Source of the DNA: Nitratireductor pacificus pht-3B
Lineage (GTDB): Bacteria; Pseudomonadota; Alphaproteobacteria; Rhizobiales; Rhizobiaceae
Direction of reading: 5' to 3'
Assembly: GCF_000300335.1 (NCBI RefSeq)
Contig: NZ_AMRM01000001.1
Location: 124,001 to 188,000, forward strand
Length of the DNA stretch: 64,000 bases
This document shows positions 37,301 through 45,765 of the stretch, piece by piece. The stretch's first letter is position 1, and each line of letters begins with the position of its first letter. The notes under the pieces were generated by a model that was not told the origin of the DNA, made no database searches, and saw only the letters and a list, made by a program, of their open reading frames with translations. Both the position numbers and the translations under genes were made by a program.

Positions 37301-38209
37301 ATGAAGCGGGCATACCGGATCTACGATGTTTTCGCGGACAAGCCGCTGGCCGGCAATCCGCTCGCCGTCGTGTTCGACAGCGCGGGGCTGGACGATGCGT
37401 CGATGCAGCGCATCGCCGGCGAGTTCAACCTGTCGGAGACGGTGTTCGTGTCTCCGCCGGCCGATGCGCGCCACAGCGCCCGGCTCAGGATATTCACGCC
37501 GCGCCAGGAACTGCCGTTTGCCGGGCATCCGACCGTCGGCGCGGCGGTGGCGCTGGCGGAGCGCGAGGGCGCTTCTGAGCGGCGCATGGCGATCCTGATG
37601 CTGGAAGAGGCGGTTGGGGCGGTGCGCTGCGCCGTCACCGTGGGCGGGGGCGCAGGCTTTGCCGAGTTCGATCTGCCGCGTCTGCCTGAACCGGTCGCCT
37701 TCGGCGGCGAACCCGAGGCGGTCGCAGCGGCGCTGGGGCTCGGGTATCACGAGATCGGCTTCGAGAATCACGGGATCACCGCATGGAGCGCCGGCGTTCC
37801 CTATGTCTGCGTTCCCGTTTCCGATCTGCGCGCGGCCGGGAAGGCGCGGCTCGATGCGGCCCTGTGGCGGCGCATGGCCCCGCAGGCGGGCGGCATCGCC
37901 GGCGCGCCCTATGTCTATTGCCGCGAGACGATCAACCATGACCACGCGTTCCACGCGCGCATGTTCGCTCCCGATGACGGCATCGTGGAAGATCCGGCAA
38001 CCGGCTCGGCGGCCGCCGCCTTCGCCGGCGCGCTGGTGCAGCACGACCAGCCGGTGGACGGATCGCACCGCTTCCTGATCGAGCAGGGCATGGAGATGGG
38101 CCGGCCCTCGAGCATCCGCCTTGAGCTCGATTTGAGCGGCGGCGCGATCGATGCCGCGCGGATCGGGGGTGCGGCCGTCTGCGTTGCCGAGGGGCATCTT
38201 TTCCTCTGA
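37301..38209 (+). CDS. PhzF-family isomerase
   Basis: 302-residue PhzF/DapF-fold protein. The N-terminal motif is YRIYDVFADKPLAGNPLAVVFD, with the catalytic Glu in FNLSETVFV. The second-half motif DGIVEDPATGSAAAAFAG closes the active site. Starts 28 nt after the EEP gene. Most PhzF homologues outside phenazine clusters have unassigned substrates, and no phenazine genes are present here. Confidence 0.92.
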   Translation: MKRAYRIYDVFADKPLAGNPLAVVFDSAGLDDASMQRIAGEFNLSETVFVSPPADARHSARLRIFTPRQELPFAGHPTVGAAVALAEREGASERRMAILMLEEAVGAVRCAVTVGGGAGFAEFDLPRLPEPVAFGGEPEAVAAALGLGYHEIGFENHGITAWSAGVPYVCVPVSDLRAAGKARLDAALWRRMAPQAGGIAGAPYVYCRETINHDHAFHARMFAPDDGIVEDPATGSAAAAFAGALVQHDQPVDGSHRFLIEQGMEMGRPSSIRLELDLSGGAIDAARIGGAAVCVAEGHLFL

Positions 38210-38348
38210 CGGCCGCCGGCCGGGCGGCAGGGCGATGCATCGGTGTTTTAATCACATTCCTTTGCCGGAGTGTCTTGCATGCGCTCCAGAAACCGTTTAA
38301 GGAGCGCGTCATTCGGTCGACGCAGCCACTGCGCCGAACGAAACGGTC

Positions 38349-38424
<76 letters not shown>

Positions 38425-38775
38425 TTCTCCCCAAAAGCTTGTGATGAATGCGGTGCCGCGCCGGGTCGGATGCGGCCGAATGACGTGCTGGAAAGCTGCG
38501 CGCTCTTCCGAATCGCATGCGTCCCATCGGATGCAAACGGACGATCCAGGCCGGGGTGACGTCCCGGTACATTACCAAGCATCGCGACGAAACTGAACGC
38601 AATCCAGGGGGCGCTGGAATCGTGGCCAAGCTGTGAGCGCCTCTTCGGACTGAACGGGCCGGCCGAAGCGCGCCGATCCTCTGCACCGGCCTCGCCTTGA
38701 GCGGTTCCGTCGATGCAGCATTCCCGCGCCGTCGCCGCGATGGTGCTTTCGGGGCCATCTCTCTATTTCATATTT

Positions 38776-38791
38776 ATGGACCTTGGTCCAT
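38776..38791. promoter_or_regulatory. Palindromic operator upstream of the aldehyde dehydrogenase
   Basis: ATGGACC-TT-GGTCCAT. The 18-base stretch TGGACCTTGGTCCATTTT (38777-38794) is identical to 40445-40462 ahead of rdhA. A -35-like TTGACG follows at 38797. The rest of the 38425-38889 gap shows no gene. Confidence 0.75.
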
Positions 38792-38889
38792 TTTTGTTGA
38801 CGCAACTTGGCGACTGTGCGATTTTGCCGGAAATGGAGTGGCCCTCGGCTTTCGCCCGACGGCGCCTAACCGGCCAAGGGAGGATTTTC

Positions 38890-40380
38890 GTGACATCAGC
38901 CGAGCAACAGGTCACCACCGAGCTCTTCATCAACGGCGAGGCGCGGCCCGCGGAGAACGGCCGCACCTACGCGATCCATAACCCGGCGCGGCCCGAGGAG
39001 TGCGTCGGCCATGCGGCGCGGGGTTCGGTGGCGGATGTGGATGCCGCGGTGCGGTCCGCCCATGCAGCCTTTCCGGCCTGGGCGGGGCGTTCCTATGAAG
39101 AGCGCGCGGCGTTGCTCAGGCAGATCGCCGAGGTTCTCGTCGCCGACGAGGACGATGTCGCCTTCCGCTCCAGCCTGTTCTGCCGCGAGCACGGCAAGAT
39201 CCTGAAGGAGACCCGGCTGGAGATGACGCGGCTCGGCGACCGCTTCCTGCTCTCGGCCTCCTATGCGGACCGATTGCAGGCCCACGAGACGCTTTCCGGA
39301 CCGCCCTTCGACACGATCATCACGCGCCAGCCGCGCGGCGTCGCCGCCCTGATCGTGCCGTGGAACTGGCCGCTGTCGATCCTCGGCGCCAAGCTGCCGC
39401 AGGCGCTGATCGCCGGCAATACGGTGGTGGTCAAGCCGTCGCAGAACTCGGCGCTGGCGCCGACGCTCACCCTGCACAAGATGGCGCGGCTCCTGCCGCC
39501 CGGCGTGCTCAACGTGGTGACGGGCAGTTCCGGCGAGATCGGCGATGCGCTGGTGGGGCACGAACTCGTCCGGCGGGTCAATTTCACCGGCTCCATTGAG
39601 GTCGGCAAGCATGTCATGCGCACGGCAGCCGAGCGCCTGACCCCGGTGACGCTGGAGCTGGGCGGCAATGACGCCGGCATCGTGCTGCCCGACGCGACGC
39701 TCGACGCCGGTGCCTTCATGCGCATGTATTTCGGGGCGTTCATGTCGACGGGCCAGATCTGCATGGCGCTGAAGCGGCTCTATGTGCATCGCTCGCGCTA
39801 TGACGAGGTGGTGGACGGCCTTTCCGCCGCCTGTGCCCGTCAGGTGGTCGGCGACGGCATGCTGCCGGACACGACCATGGGGCCGCTGAACAACCGCAAG
39901 CAGCTCGGCATCGTGCAGGGCATGATCGCCGAGGCGCGCGGCGCCGGCGCGGAGGTGAAGGAGTTCGGCGCCGTGCCCGATGCGGAACTCTACGCAAGCG
40001 GCTATTTCCAGAAGCCGGCGCTGGTCTTCAGGCCGGAGCCGGGCCTCAGCGTCGTGCGCGACGAGCAGTTCGGCCCGGTTCTGCCGATCATCCCCTTCGA
40101 CGACGAGGCGGAAGCCGTGCGGCTCGCCAATGACAGCGACTTCGGCCTCTGCTCCTCCGTCTGGACGGAGGACCGTGAGAAGGCGCTCGCGATCGCCCGG
40201 CAGCTCGAGGCCGGCTATACCTATATCAACGGGCATGGTCCCACGGCGCAGGACAGCCGGGGGCCGTTCGGCGGGTTCAAGCAGTCGGGCATCGGCCGCA
40301 ATCTGGGCTACGAAGGCGTGCTCGAGTTCCAGGGATATCATTCGATCTCGGCGCCGGCCGGCTGGCTGAACGGCGCCTGA
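38890..40380 (+). CDS. Aldehyde dehydrogenase (aromatic-aldehyde type), co-regulated with rdhA
   Basis: NAD(P)-dependent aldehyde dehydrogenase of 496 residues. The catalytic Cys291 lies in GQICMALKRLYVH and Glu256 in LELGGNDAGIV; the cofactor site includes VPWNWPLSILGAKL and FTGSIEVGKHV. The GTG at 38890 is chosen because GGGAGG lies 6 nt upstream; the longer frame from 38713 would contain the operator. The same operator as rdhA precedes it, and a terminator separates the two, so they look like two promoters of one regulon. An attractive substrate is a (halogenated) 4-hydroxybenzaldehyde, giving the acid used by RdhA, but this is inference. Confidence 0.9.
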   Translation: MTSAEQQVTTELFINGEARPAENGRTYAIHNPARPEECVGHAARGSVADVDAAVRSAHAAFPAWAGRSYEERAALLRQIAEVLVADEDDVAFRSSLFCREHGKILKETRLEMTRLGDRFLLSASYADRLQAHETLSGPPFDTIITRQPRGVAALIVPWNWPLSILGAKLPQALIAGNTVVVKPSQNSALAPTLTLHKMARLLPPGVLNVVTGSSGEIGDALVGHELVRRVNFTGSIEVGKHVMRTAAERLTPVTLELGGNDAGIVLPDATLDAGAFMRMYFGAFMSTGQICMALKRLYVHRSRYDEVVDGLSAACARQVVGDGMLPDTTMGPLNNRKQLGIVQGMIAEARGAGAEVKEFGAVPDAELYASGYFQKPALVFRPEPGLSVVRDEQFGPVLPIIPFDDEAEAVRLANDSDFGLCSSVWTEDREKALAIARQLEAGYTYINGHGPTAQDSRGPFGGFKQSGIGRNLGYEGVLEFQGYHSISAPAGWLNGA

Positions 40381-40391
40381 CGACATCCGCG

Positions 40392-40421
40392 CCCCTGCCG
40401 GCCTGAAATGGCCGGCAGGGG
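40392..40421 (+). terminator. Hairpin terminator after the aldehyde dehydrogenase
   Basis: Perfect 12-bp stem CCCCTGCCGGCC / GGCCGGCAGGGG around a 6-nt loop, just before the rdhA promoter. Confidence 0.75.
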
Positions 40422-40435
40422 TATTGCTTACGCGT

Positions 40436-40467
40436 TTGAATTTGTGGACCTTGGTCCATTTTATATC
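40436..40467 (+). promoter_or_regulatory. rdhA promoter with embedded palindromic operator
   Basis: -35-like TTGAAT (40436-40441), then TGGACC-TT-GGTCCA (40445-40458), then AT-rich TTTTATATC containing the likely -10. The operator fills the -35/-10 spacer, as expected for repression by a ligand-released regulator. The identical site occurs at 38777. Confidence 0.7.
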
Positions 40468-40524
40468 AAGATGATGCGCGGCAGAAGGCCAAAGGAGCGC
40501 GGCGCATCCATGGAGGAGACGTTC

Positions 40525-43500
40525 ATGCGCCTTTTTTCTCATGCCCAACGCCCGGTTCATCTCGGCCCATATCCCTCGGAGAGGCTGGGCCGCACGCAGG
40601 ACCTGCCGGACCTGACGCGGGTGAGGGGCAACGGCACGCTGCGCGAGAGCTTCGACAACGACCCGCTGCACCTCGGCAAGACCGTCAGCGACTATATGTG
40701 CGCGCTCGATGCCGTGCGTGACGGCGACCACAACCCGCTGGGCGCGGATATCCCCGAAAGCCCGCGCGAGCGCGCACAGCACATGAAGGCCGCCGGCTAT
40801 TTCCTCGACAGCGCGCTGGTTGGCATCTGCGCGCTGGACGATGCGCACCGGCTGGCCGAGCCTGTCGAGCACCCGCTGCTGCGCACCACGTCCTATGCGC
40901 ATTCGGAGGAAAAGCTGCGGCTGCGGTTCAATCCCGGCGCGGTGATCCGCCAGATGGGCCGGGCGCTGGAGCTGGCCGACAGGCCGCTCGATCATCACAC
41001 CCATGCCGTGGTCTTCCTGGTCGAGTATCCGCGCGATCCCGGCATCGACGAACCGGGGGCGGAGTGGATCACCGACCTGCAGGAGTGGCGCGCGGCGCTG
41101 CGCAGCGCCGAGACGGCGGCGGTGATGGCGAATTATCTGCGGGTGCTGGGCTACGAGGCGCGCAGCCACACGGCCACCACGACGAATTTCGACTTGAACC
41201 GGCTGGCCGTGTCAGCGGGCCTCGCGCGCGTCGGGCAGGACGGCGAGATCGCCAACCCCTTCATCGGCCCGCGTTTCGGCCTGGCGGCCGTGACGACGAC
41301 GCTGGAGATGGAGCCGGACGCACCGCTCAGGGCGCAAGGCCTGGCCGACCGCATGCGGGCCAAAGGCGCTGCCTGGTGGGTCGGCTACGGCAGCCCCAAG
41401 AACGCCCGCAACAGCGTCGATTTCGCAAAGCGCAACTTCAAGGACAGCCGCTACCCCGTCGAGAAGCTGAAGCGGGTCGAGAAGACGACGACCTATATCG
41501 ACGAAGACCGGATTCCGCGGGTGCCTAAAAGCAGCGAGTTCTTCCTGCGCGCCGCCTTCGGCGATCTAGGCAAGGCGCCGATGGAGGCGTCGAAGGACGG
41601 CTATTCGGTCGCCAAGGCGCCGCTCGCGGCGGCGCTGCGCCTGGCGCTCAACACTTATTCGCTGCTGCAGCGGGGCGAGGAAGCGTCGGAGCGCGCCAAG
41701 GGTTATGAGGATCCGAAACGCAATGCCGATCTGATCAAGGCGACGATGCACTTCCTCGGAGCGGATATCTGCGGCATCTCGCGCGCGCCCGATTGGGTCT
41801 GGTACTCGCATCGCCAGGACGGCAGCGAGATGAAGGTCCAGCATCCGCTGGCGGTATCCGTGATGATCGACCAGGGCTACGAGACGATGGACGGCGCCAG
41901 CGGCGATGACTGGATTTCCAGCGCCCAGTCGATGCGCACCTATATGCGCGCCGGCCTGATGTGCGGGGTGGTGGCGCAGCATCTGCGCTATCTCGGCTTC
42001 TCGGCGACCGCCCATTCGGCGGCCGACAGCGACGTGATCCAGACGCCGCTCGTGCTTCTGGCGGGGCTGGGCGAGGTGAGCCGCATCGGCGAGACCATCC
42101 TCAACCCGTTCCTCGGGCCGCGCCTGAAGACAGGCATCCTGACTACGGATTTCCCGATGGACGTGGATCAGCCGATCGATTTCGGCCTGCAGAAATTCTG
42201 CGGCTCCTGCAACAAATGCGCCCGGGAGTGCCCTTCGGGCGCCATCTCGTCCGGCCCGAAGGTGATGTTCAACGGCTACGAGATCTGGAAGGCGGATGTC
42301 GAGAAATGCACCCGCTACCGGGTGACCAATCTCGGCGGCTCGATGTGCGGCCGCTGCATGAAGACCTGCCCGTGGAACCTCGAAGGGCTGGTGCGCGAAG
42401 CCCCGTTCCGCTGGGCGGCGATGAATTTCCCGTCGGCCGCCAAGCTGATTGCCCGGCTCGACGACGCGGTGGGGCGCGGCAAGATCAACCCGGTCAAGAA
42501 ATGGTGGTGGGACATCGCCAATGACGGAACCGGCAAGGTCGTGAAGGCGGCGGAGACGAACCGCCGCGATCTCAACCGGCACATCGACCTGAAATACGAG
42601 GACCAGACGCTTGCCGCCTACCCGGCGCCGCTCGCTCCGCCGCCGCTGCCGATGCCGAGCCCGGTCGACCGGGAGGCCGGCATCGCGGCCTACAAGGCAC
42701 TGCTCGACCCGCAGGACTACCAGGACCGTGTCAGGCGCGGCGAAACCGAGGGCCTGACACCGGGCCTGACCAGATTGTCCGGCCCGGCGCCGGTCATCGT
42801 GGCGCGGGTCAAGCGCCGGTGGCGGAGTTCCGCCGACGGCAAGATCGACCTGTTCGAGATCGAGACGCGCGACGGTTCGCCGATGCCGCCCTTCACCGCG
42901 GGTGCGCATATCGACATCACCGTTACGCCGCAATACATCCGCCAGTTCTCGCTGGCCGGCGATCCGGCGAAGCTGGACACCTATCTGGTCGGCATCCTGC
43001 GCGAGGACGAGGGGCGCGGCGGATCGAAGAAGATCCACCAGATGCTGAAGCCTGGCGCTCCGGTCGTCATCTCGCAGCCGCGCAACCATTTTCCGGTCAT
43101 CGCCGAGGCCAGGCGGCACCTGCTGCTTGCCGGCGGCATCGGCGTGACGCCGCTGATCGCCATGGGCCACGAGTTGCACAGGGCAGGGGCCGACTTCATC
43201 CTCTACTACAAGGCCCGCACGCGCGCCCAGGCGGCCTTCATCGCGGAGCTGGAGCAGGTGCCTTGGCTCGACCGCGTCCGCTTCCATTTCAGCGACGAGA
43301 ACCGGCTCGACATCGCCGACGTGCTTGGCGACTACCGGCCGGGCGACCATCTCTACACCTGCGGTCCCTCGCTCTTCATGGATGCGATCTTCGAAACGGC
43401 CGAGGCCAAGGGCTGGCAGGAAGATGCCCTGCATCGGGAGTATTTCTCCGTGCCCGACGGAATGGACTACGAGAACCATCCGTTCACGCTGGAACTCGCG

Positions 43501-43743
43501 AAGTCCGGAACGGTCATCGAGGTGCCGGCCGATCTCAAGGCGACGGAGGCGCTGGAGAAGGCGGGTTATACGGTGGACGTGAAGTGCTCGGACGGGCTGT
43601 GCGGCGTCTGTTCGGCCGGCTATCTCTCGGGCGAGGTCGAGCACCGGGACTTCGTCCTCAGCAAGGAACAGCGCCAGAAGCGCATGATCCTGTGCTGCTC
43701 GCGTGCGGCGGCGGCCGACGGCCGCATCGTTCTGGATCTGTAG
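40525..43743 (+). CDS. rdhA: Self-sufficient catabolic reductive dehalogenase (RdhA-PDR fusion)
   Basis: Cobalamin-dependent reductive dehalogenase of 1072 residues that removes halogen from aromatics and is fused to its own electron-transfer module. Residues about 30-330 look like a vestigial copy of the B12 domain. About 360-555 is the active one, with Tyr473 (RTYMRAG), Lys535 (PRLKTG) and Arg599 (TRYRVTN) matching the Tyr426/Lys488/Arg552 spacing I recall for Nitratireductor pacificus NpRdhA. Two 4Fe-4S motifs follow: CGSCNKCARECP (559-570) and Cys595 with CGRCMKTCPW. From about 750 there is a phthalate-dioxygenase-reductase-like part: FMN (RQFSLAG), NAD (GGIGVTPLI) and plant-type 2Fe-2S CSDGLCGVC (1021-1029). 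There is no Tat signal or RdhB anchor, so it is cytoplasmic and non-respiratory. The ATG at 40525 has GGAGGAG upstream. Confidence 0.95.
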   Translation: MRLFSHAQRPVHLGPYPSERLGRTQDLPDLTRVRGNGTLRESFDNDPLHLGKTVSDYMCALDAVRDGDHNPLGADIPESPRERAQHMKAAGYFLDSALVGICALDDAHRLAEPVEHPLLRTTSYAHSEEKLRLRFNPGAVIRQMGRALELADRPLDHHTHAVVFLVEYPRDPGIDEPGAEWITDLQEWRAALRSAETAAVMANYLRVLGYEARSHTATTTNFDLNRLAVSAGLARVGQDGEIANPFIGPRFGLAAVTTTLEMEPDAPLRAQGLADRMRAKGAAWWVGYGSPKNARNSVDFAKRNFKDSRYPVEKLKRVEKTTTYIDEDRIPRVPKSSEFFLRAAFGDLGKAPMEASKDGYSVAKAPLAAALRLALNTYSLLQRGEEASERAKGYEDPKRNADLIKATMHFLGADICGISRAPDWVWYSHRQDGSEMKVQHPLAVSVMIDQGYETMDGASGDDWISSAQSMRTYMRAGLMCGVVAQHLRYLGFSATAHSAADSDVIQTPLVLLAGLGEVSRIGETILNPFLGPRLKTGILTTDFPMDVDQPIDFGLQKFCGSCNKCARECPSGAISSGPKVMFNGYEIWKADVEKCTRYRVTNLGGSMCGRCMKTCPWNLEGLVREAPFRWAAMNFPSAAKLIARLDDAVGRGKINPVKKWWWDIANDGTGKVVKAAETNRRDLNRHIDLKYEDQTLAAYPAPLAPPPLPMPSPVDREAGIAAYKALLDPQDYQDRVRRGETEGLTPGLTRLSGPAPVIVARVKRRWRSSADGKIDLFEIETRDGSPMPPFTAGAHIDITVTPQYIRQFSLAGDPAKLDTYLVGILREDEGRGGSKKIHQMLKPGAPVVISQPRNHFPVIAEARRHLLLAGGIGVTPLIAMGHELHRAGADFILYYKARTRAQAAFIAELEQVPWLDRVRFHFSDENRLDIADVLGDYRPGDHLYTCGPSLFMDAIFETAEAKGWQEDALHREYFSVPDGMDYENHPFTLELAKSGTVIEVPADLKATEALEKAGYTVDVKCSDGLCGVCSAGYLSGEVEHRDFVLSKEQRQKRMILCCSRAAAADGRIVLDL

Positions 43744-43845
43744 AGCATTTTGCAGTCAGGTGGAATCACCTGACGTTCGCATAAATGCGGAAAACAAGAG
43801 ATAGAGCGGGACAGCGTTTCTGTGAAACGATGAACCACTCTAGAC
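43741..43845. repeat. Dispersed palindromic repeat, copy 4 (best preserved)
   Basis: AGCATTTTGCAGTCAGGTGG (43743-43762) leads into the core GTCAGGTG-GAAT-CACCTGAC, then CGCATAAATGCG and AGCGTTTCTGTGAAACGATG. Starts at the rdhA stop codon and fills the space between convergent genes. Confidence 0.8.
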
Positions 43846-43849
43846 GCGA

Positions 43850-43879
43850 AAACGGCCCGGATGATCAGCCGGGCCGTTT
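43850..43879. terminator. Bidirectional terminator between rdhA and the lig operon
   Basis: Eleven-bp stem AAACGGCCCGG / CCGGGCCGTTT with an 8-nt loop, flanked by A- and T-rich ends. It serves rdhA (+) and the DUF1932 gene (-). Confidence 0.8.
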
Positions 43880-43899
43880 CCCTGAAGGCGGAGAGGGGA

Positions 43900-44787
43900 T
43901 CAGTCGAGGCGCGCTAGGATTTTTTGCGCGAGAAGCCGGTAATCGTCCTTCTCGCTCTCGCCCGGATCGCCGAGCTGCAGGCCGCCGACGATCTTCTGCC
44001 ATTCGGCGGTGGCCTGCGCCATGCGCCCCGAAAGGCCGAGATCGGCGGCCGTCTTGGCGGCTTCCTCCATTTCGGCGGCGCGGCGCGTGCCATGCACCAT
44101 GGCGCGCTCCAGCATGTAGGCCGAACGCTCCGTCCAGCCGAAGCCCGGGAACGTCTTCTCGAGTGACGACAGGACCACCTCGTCGACGCCCTCGCGGGTT
44201 GCCGACAGCACGCATTCGAGCACGAGCGCCTCGATGCCCTTGACCATGATGCTGCGGATCATCTTGATCGCCGAAGCGGTTCCGACCGGTCCCTCGGCCG
44301 GCGCCGGGCGCATGTCGAGGCCCTGGAGCGCGCTCAGGGCTTCCGTGGCATGCGGGCCGCTGACCAGCAGCGGCGCGTGATGGCGTAATGGCAGGACGGG
44401 AGACATCACCGCCACGTCCACATAGCGCCCGCCGGCGCCTTCGATCGCTTCCGCCGCCTGCCGCTTGGAGGAGGGCGCGCAGGAGTTCATGTCGAAATAG
44501 AGCGCGCCGGCTTCAAGATGCGCTGCCGCGCCGCGCGCCGCCTTCAGGGCCTGATCGGCGGTGACCGTGCTGAAGACGAGGCTGGCGCCTTCCAGCGCCT
44601 CCGCCAAGCTCGTGCAACCCGATATGCCGGTGCGCAGGTAATCGGCGCGTTTGGCCGCCGCCACGCTCTCCATGGGATTGTCGGTCTTGATGTCGAATGC
44701 CTTCACCAGACGGCGGCGGCGTATGCCCCATCCTTCGGAGAAGGCGGTCGCGGCTTCGCCAAATCCGACAAAGGCTATGGTCTGCAT
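43900..44787 (-). CDS. DUF1932 NAD(P)-dependent oxidoreductase in the ring-cleavage operon
   Basis: 295-residue 6-phosphogluconate/hydroxyisobutyrate-dehydrogenase-like protein. The N-terminal Rossmann start is IAFVGFGEAATAFSEGW; the middle has YFDMNSCAPSSKRQAAEAIE and DVAVMSPVLPL; the C-terminal DUF1932 helical domain begins MIRSIMVKGIEALVLE. It is the last gene of pobA-ligA-ligB-ligC, 19 nt after ligC, so a role in protocatechuate or haloaromatic breakdown is likely. No step of the classical pathway is left for it. Start ATG at 44787. Confidence 0.88.
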   Translation of the reverse strand: MQTIAFVGFGEAATAFSEGWGIRRRRLVKAFDIKTDNPMESVAAAKRADYLRTGISGCTSLAEALEGASLVFSTVTADQALKAARGAAAHLEAGALYFDMNSCAPSSKRQAAEAIEGAGGRYVDVAVMSPVLPLRHHAPLLVSGPHATEALSALQGLDMRPAPAEGPVGTASAIKMIRSIMVKGIEALVLECVLSATREGVDEVVLSSLEKTFPGFGWTERSAYMLERAMVHGTRRAAEMEEAAKTAADLGLSGRMAQATAEWQKIVGGLQLGDPGESEKDDYRLLAQKILARLD

Positions 44788-44806
44788 GGTGGGTCCGTTT
44801 CGTTTC

Positions 44807-45742
44807 TCAGGATTGGATAAGGGTATCGATGCGATGGATGGCGCGCATGGCCGGCAGCACGTCGCCGATGGTGGATTGCGCCGGCCGGGCGCCGTTGATG
44901 GCGTCGATGAAGGCCTGGTCCTGATCGAGGAAGGCCGCGCCGGGCAGTCGTATCGGCTGGCGCTCGTGATCCTCCAGCGCGTCGCGGAACACATGGAATG
45001 TCCCGCTGTCGCCGATATAGCGATAGAAACCGCCGAACGGACCCCGGTTGTTGAACGAGAGGGCGAGCGAGAGCAGCGGGCCGCCGGCGGCCTTGAGCGC
45101 GATGCTCATGTCCATCGGAATGCCGAGTTCGGGATGCAGCGGTCCTGCCTGGCCGAAGGCGCGCGGCTCTGGGTCTCCGGTCAGCCAGATGAACAGGTCG
45201 ATCGTGTGGCAGGCATGATGCCACAGGAGATTGTCGACCCAGCTGCGCGGCTCGCCATGCATGTTGAGATTGGTGCGCCGGAAGAAGAACGTTTCCGCCA
45301 CCAGATGCTGGAGCGCGAAGGAGCCATTGTCGATCCGCGCCTTCAGATGGCGGTGCGCCGGCGAGAAGCGGCGGGTATGTGCCGCCATCGCCACCTGCCG
45401 GGGCCGGGCACCGGCGAATGCCGCCAGCGCCTCGCAGGCGGCAAGGTCGAGGCCGATGGGGATCTCCGCCAGGACGTGCTTGCCGGCATCTAGCGCCCGG
45501 GTCGCATGCTCGGGATGCAGGGCCGACGGGCTGGCGACGATCACCGCGTCGATGTCGTCGCGTTCCAGCACGGCGTCGAGATGGGGCGAGGTCGCGGCGA
45601 TGTTCCATTTTTCAGCGAAGGCAGCCCCCGCCATCGCCTCGCCGTGGACCAGCGCCACGACCTCCGCCCCGGCGATGCGCGACAGCGACTGCATATGCGT
45701 GTCGGCAATCGCGCCTTCGCCAACGATAGCGATCCGCACCAT
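44807..45742 (-). CDS. ligC: 4-Carboxy-2-hydroxymuconate-6-semialdehyde dehydrogenase (Gfo/Idh type)
   Basis: Oxidises the LigAB ring-cleavage product, as its hemiacetal, to 2-pyrone-4,6-dicarboxylate with NAD(P)+. 311 residues, close to known LigC. The N-terminal Rossmann fold is RIAIVGEGAIADTHMQSL, the Gfo/Idh motif is GKHVLAEIPIGLDLAAC, and the catalytic region LWHHACHTIDLFIWLTG carries the His/Asp pair. It lies 23 nt after ligB and before the DUF1932 gene. Assigned from family plus operon position. Confidence 0.9.
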   Translation of the reverse strand: MVRIAIVGEGAIADTHMQSLSRIAGAEVVALVHGEAMAGAAFAEKWNIAATSPHLDAVLERDDIDAVIVASPSALHPEHATRALDAGKHVLAEIPIGLDLAACEALAAFAGARPRQVAMAAHTRRFSPAHRHLKARIDNGSFALQHLVAETFFFRRTNLNMHGEPRSWVDNLLWHHACHTIDLFIWLTGDPEPRAFGQAGPLHPELGIPMDMSIALKAAGGPLLSLALSFNNRGPFGGFYRYIGDSGTFHVFRDALEDHERQPIRLPGAAFLDQDQAFIDAINGARPAQSTIGDVLPAMRAIHRIDTLIQS

Positions 45743-45765
45743 GGTTTCGCCCTGTCCGTCGCTGT

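Noticed and set aside
38425-38712. Possible genomic-island boundary at tRNA-Lys upstream of the dehalogenation cluster
   Set aside because: tRNA 3' ends are common integration sites and the accessory cluster starts just downstream, but I find no repeated tRNA end and no integrase in the window, so this stays unsupported.
38713-38889. Longer N-terminus for the aldehyde dehydrogenase
   Set aside because: It would contain the palindromic operator and promoter-like sequence. GTG 38890 has a strong ribosome site and the family-like start.
40408-40524. Longer N-terminus for RdhA from ATG 40408, 40471 or 40510
   Set aside because: The 40408 start lies before the operator and -10. The ATG at 40525 has the best ribosome site (GGAGGAG). 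ATG 40510 remains a weaker option.
38896-41169. 757-codon minus-strand frame across the aldehyde dehydrogenase and rdhA start
   Set aside because: It crosses a terminator and an operator and has His/Gln/Arg-rich composition typical of antisense shadows; both plus-strand genes have clear motifs.
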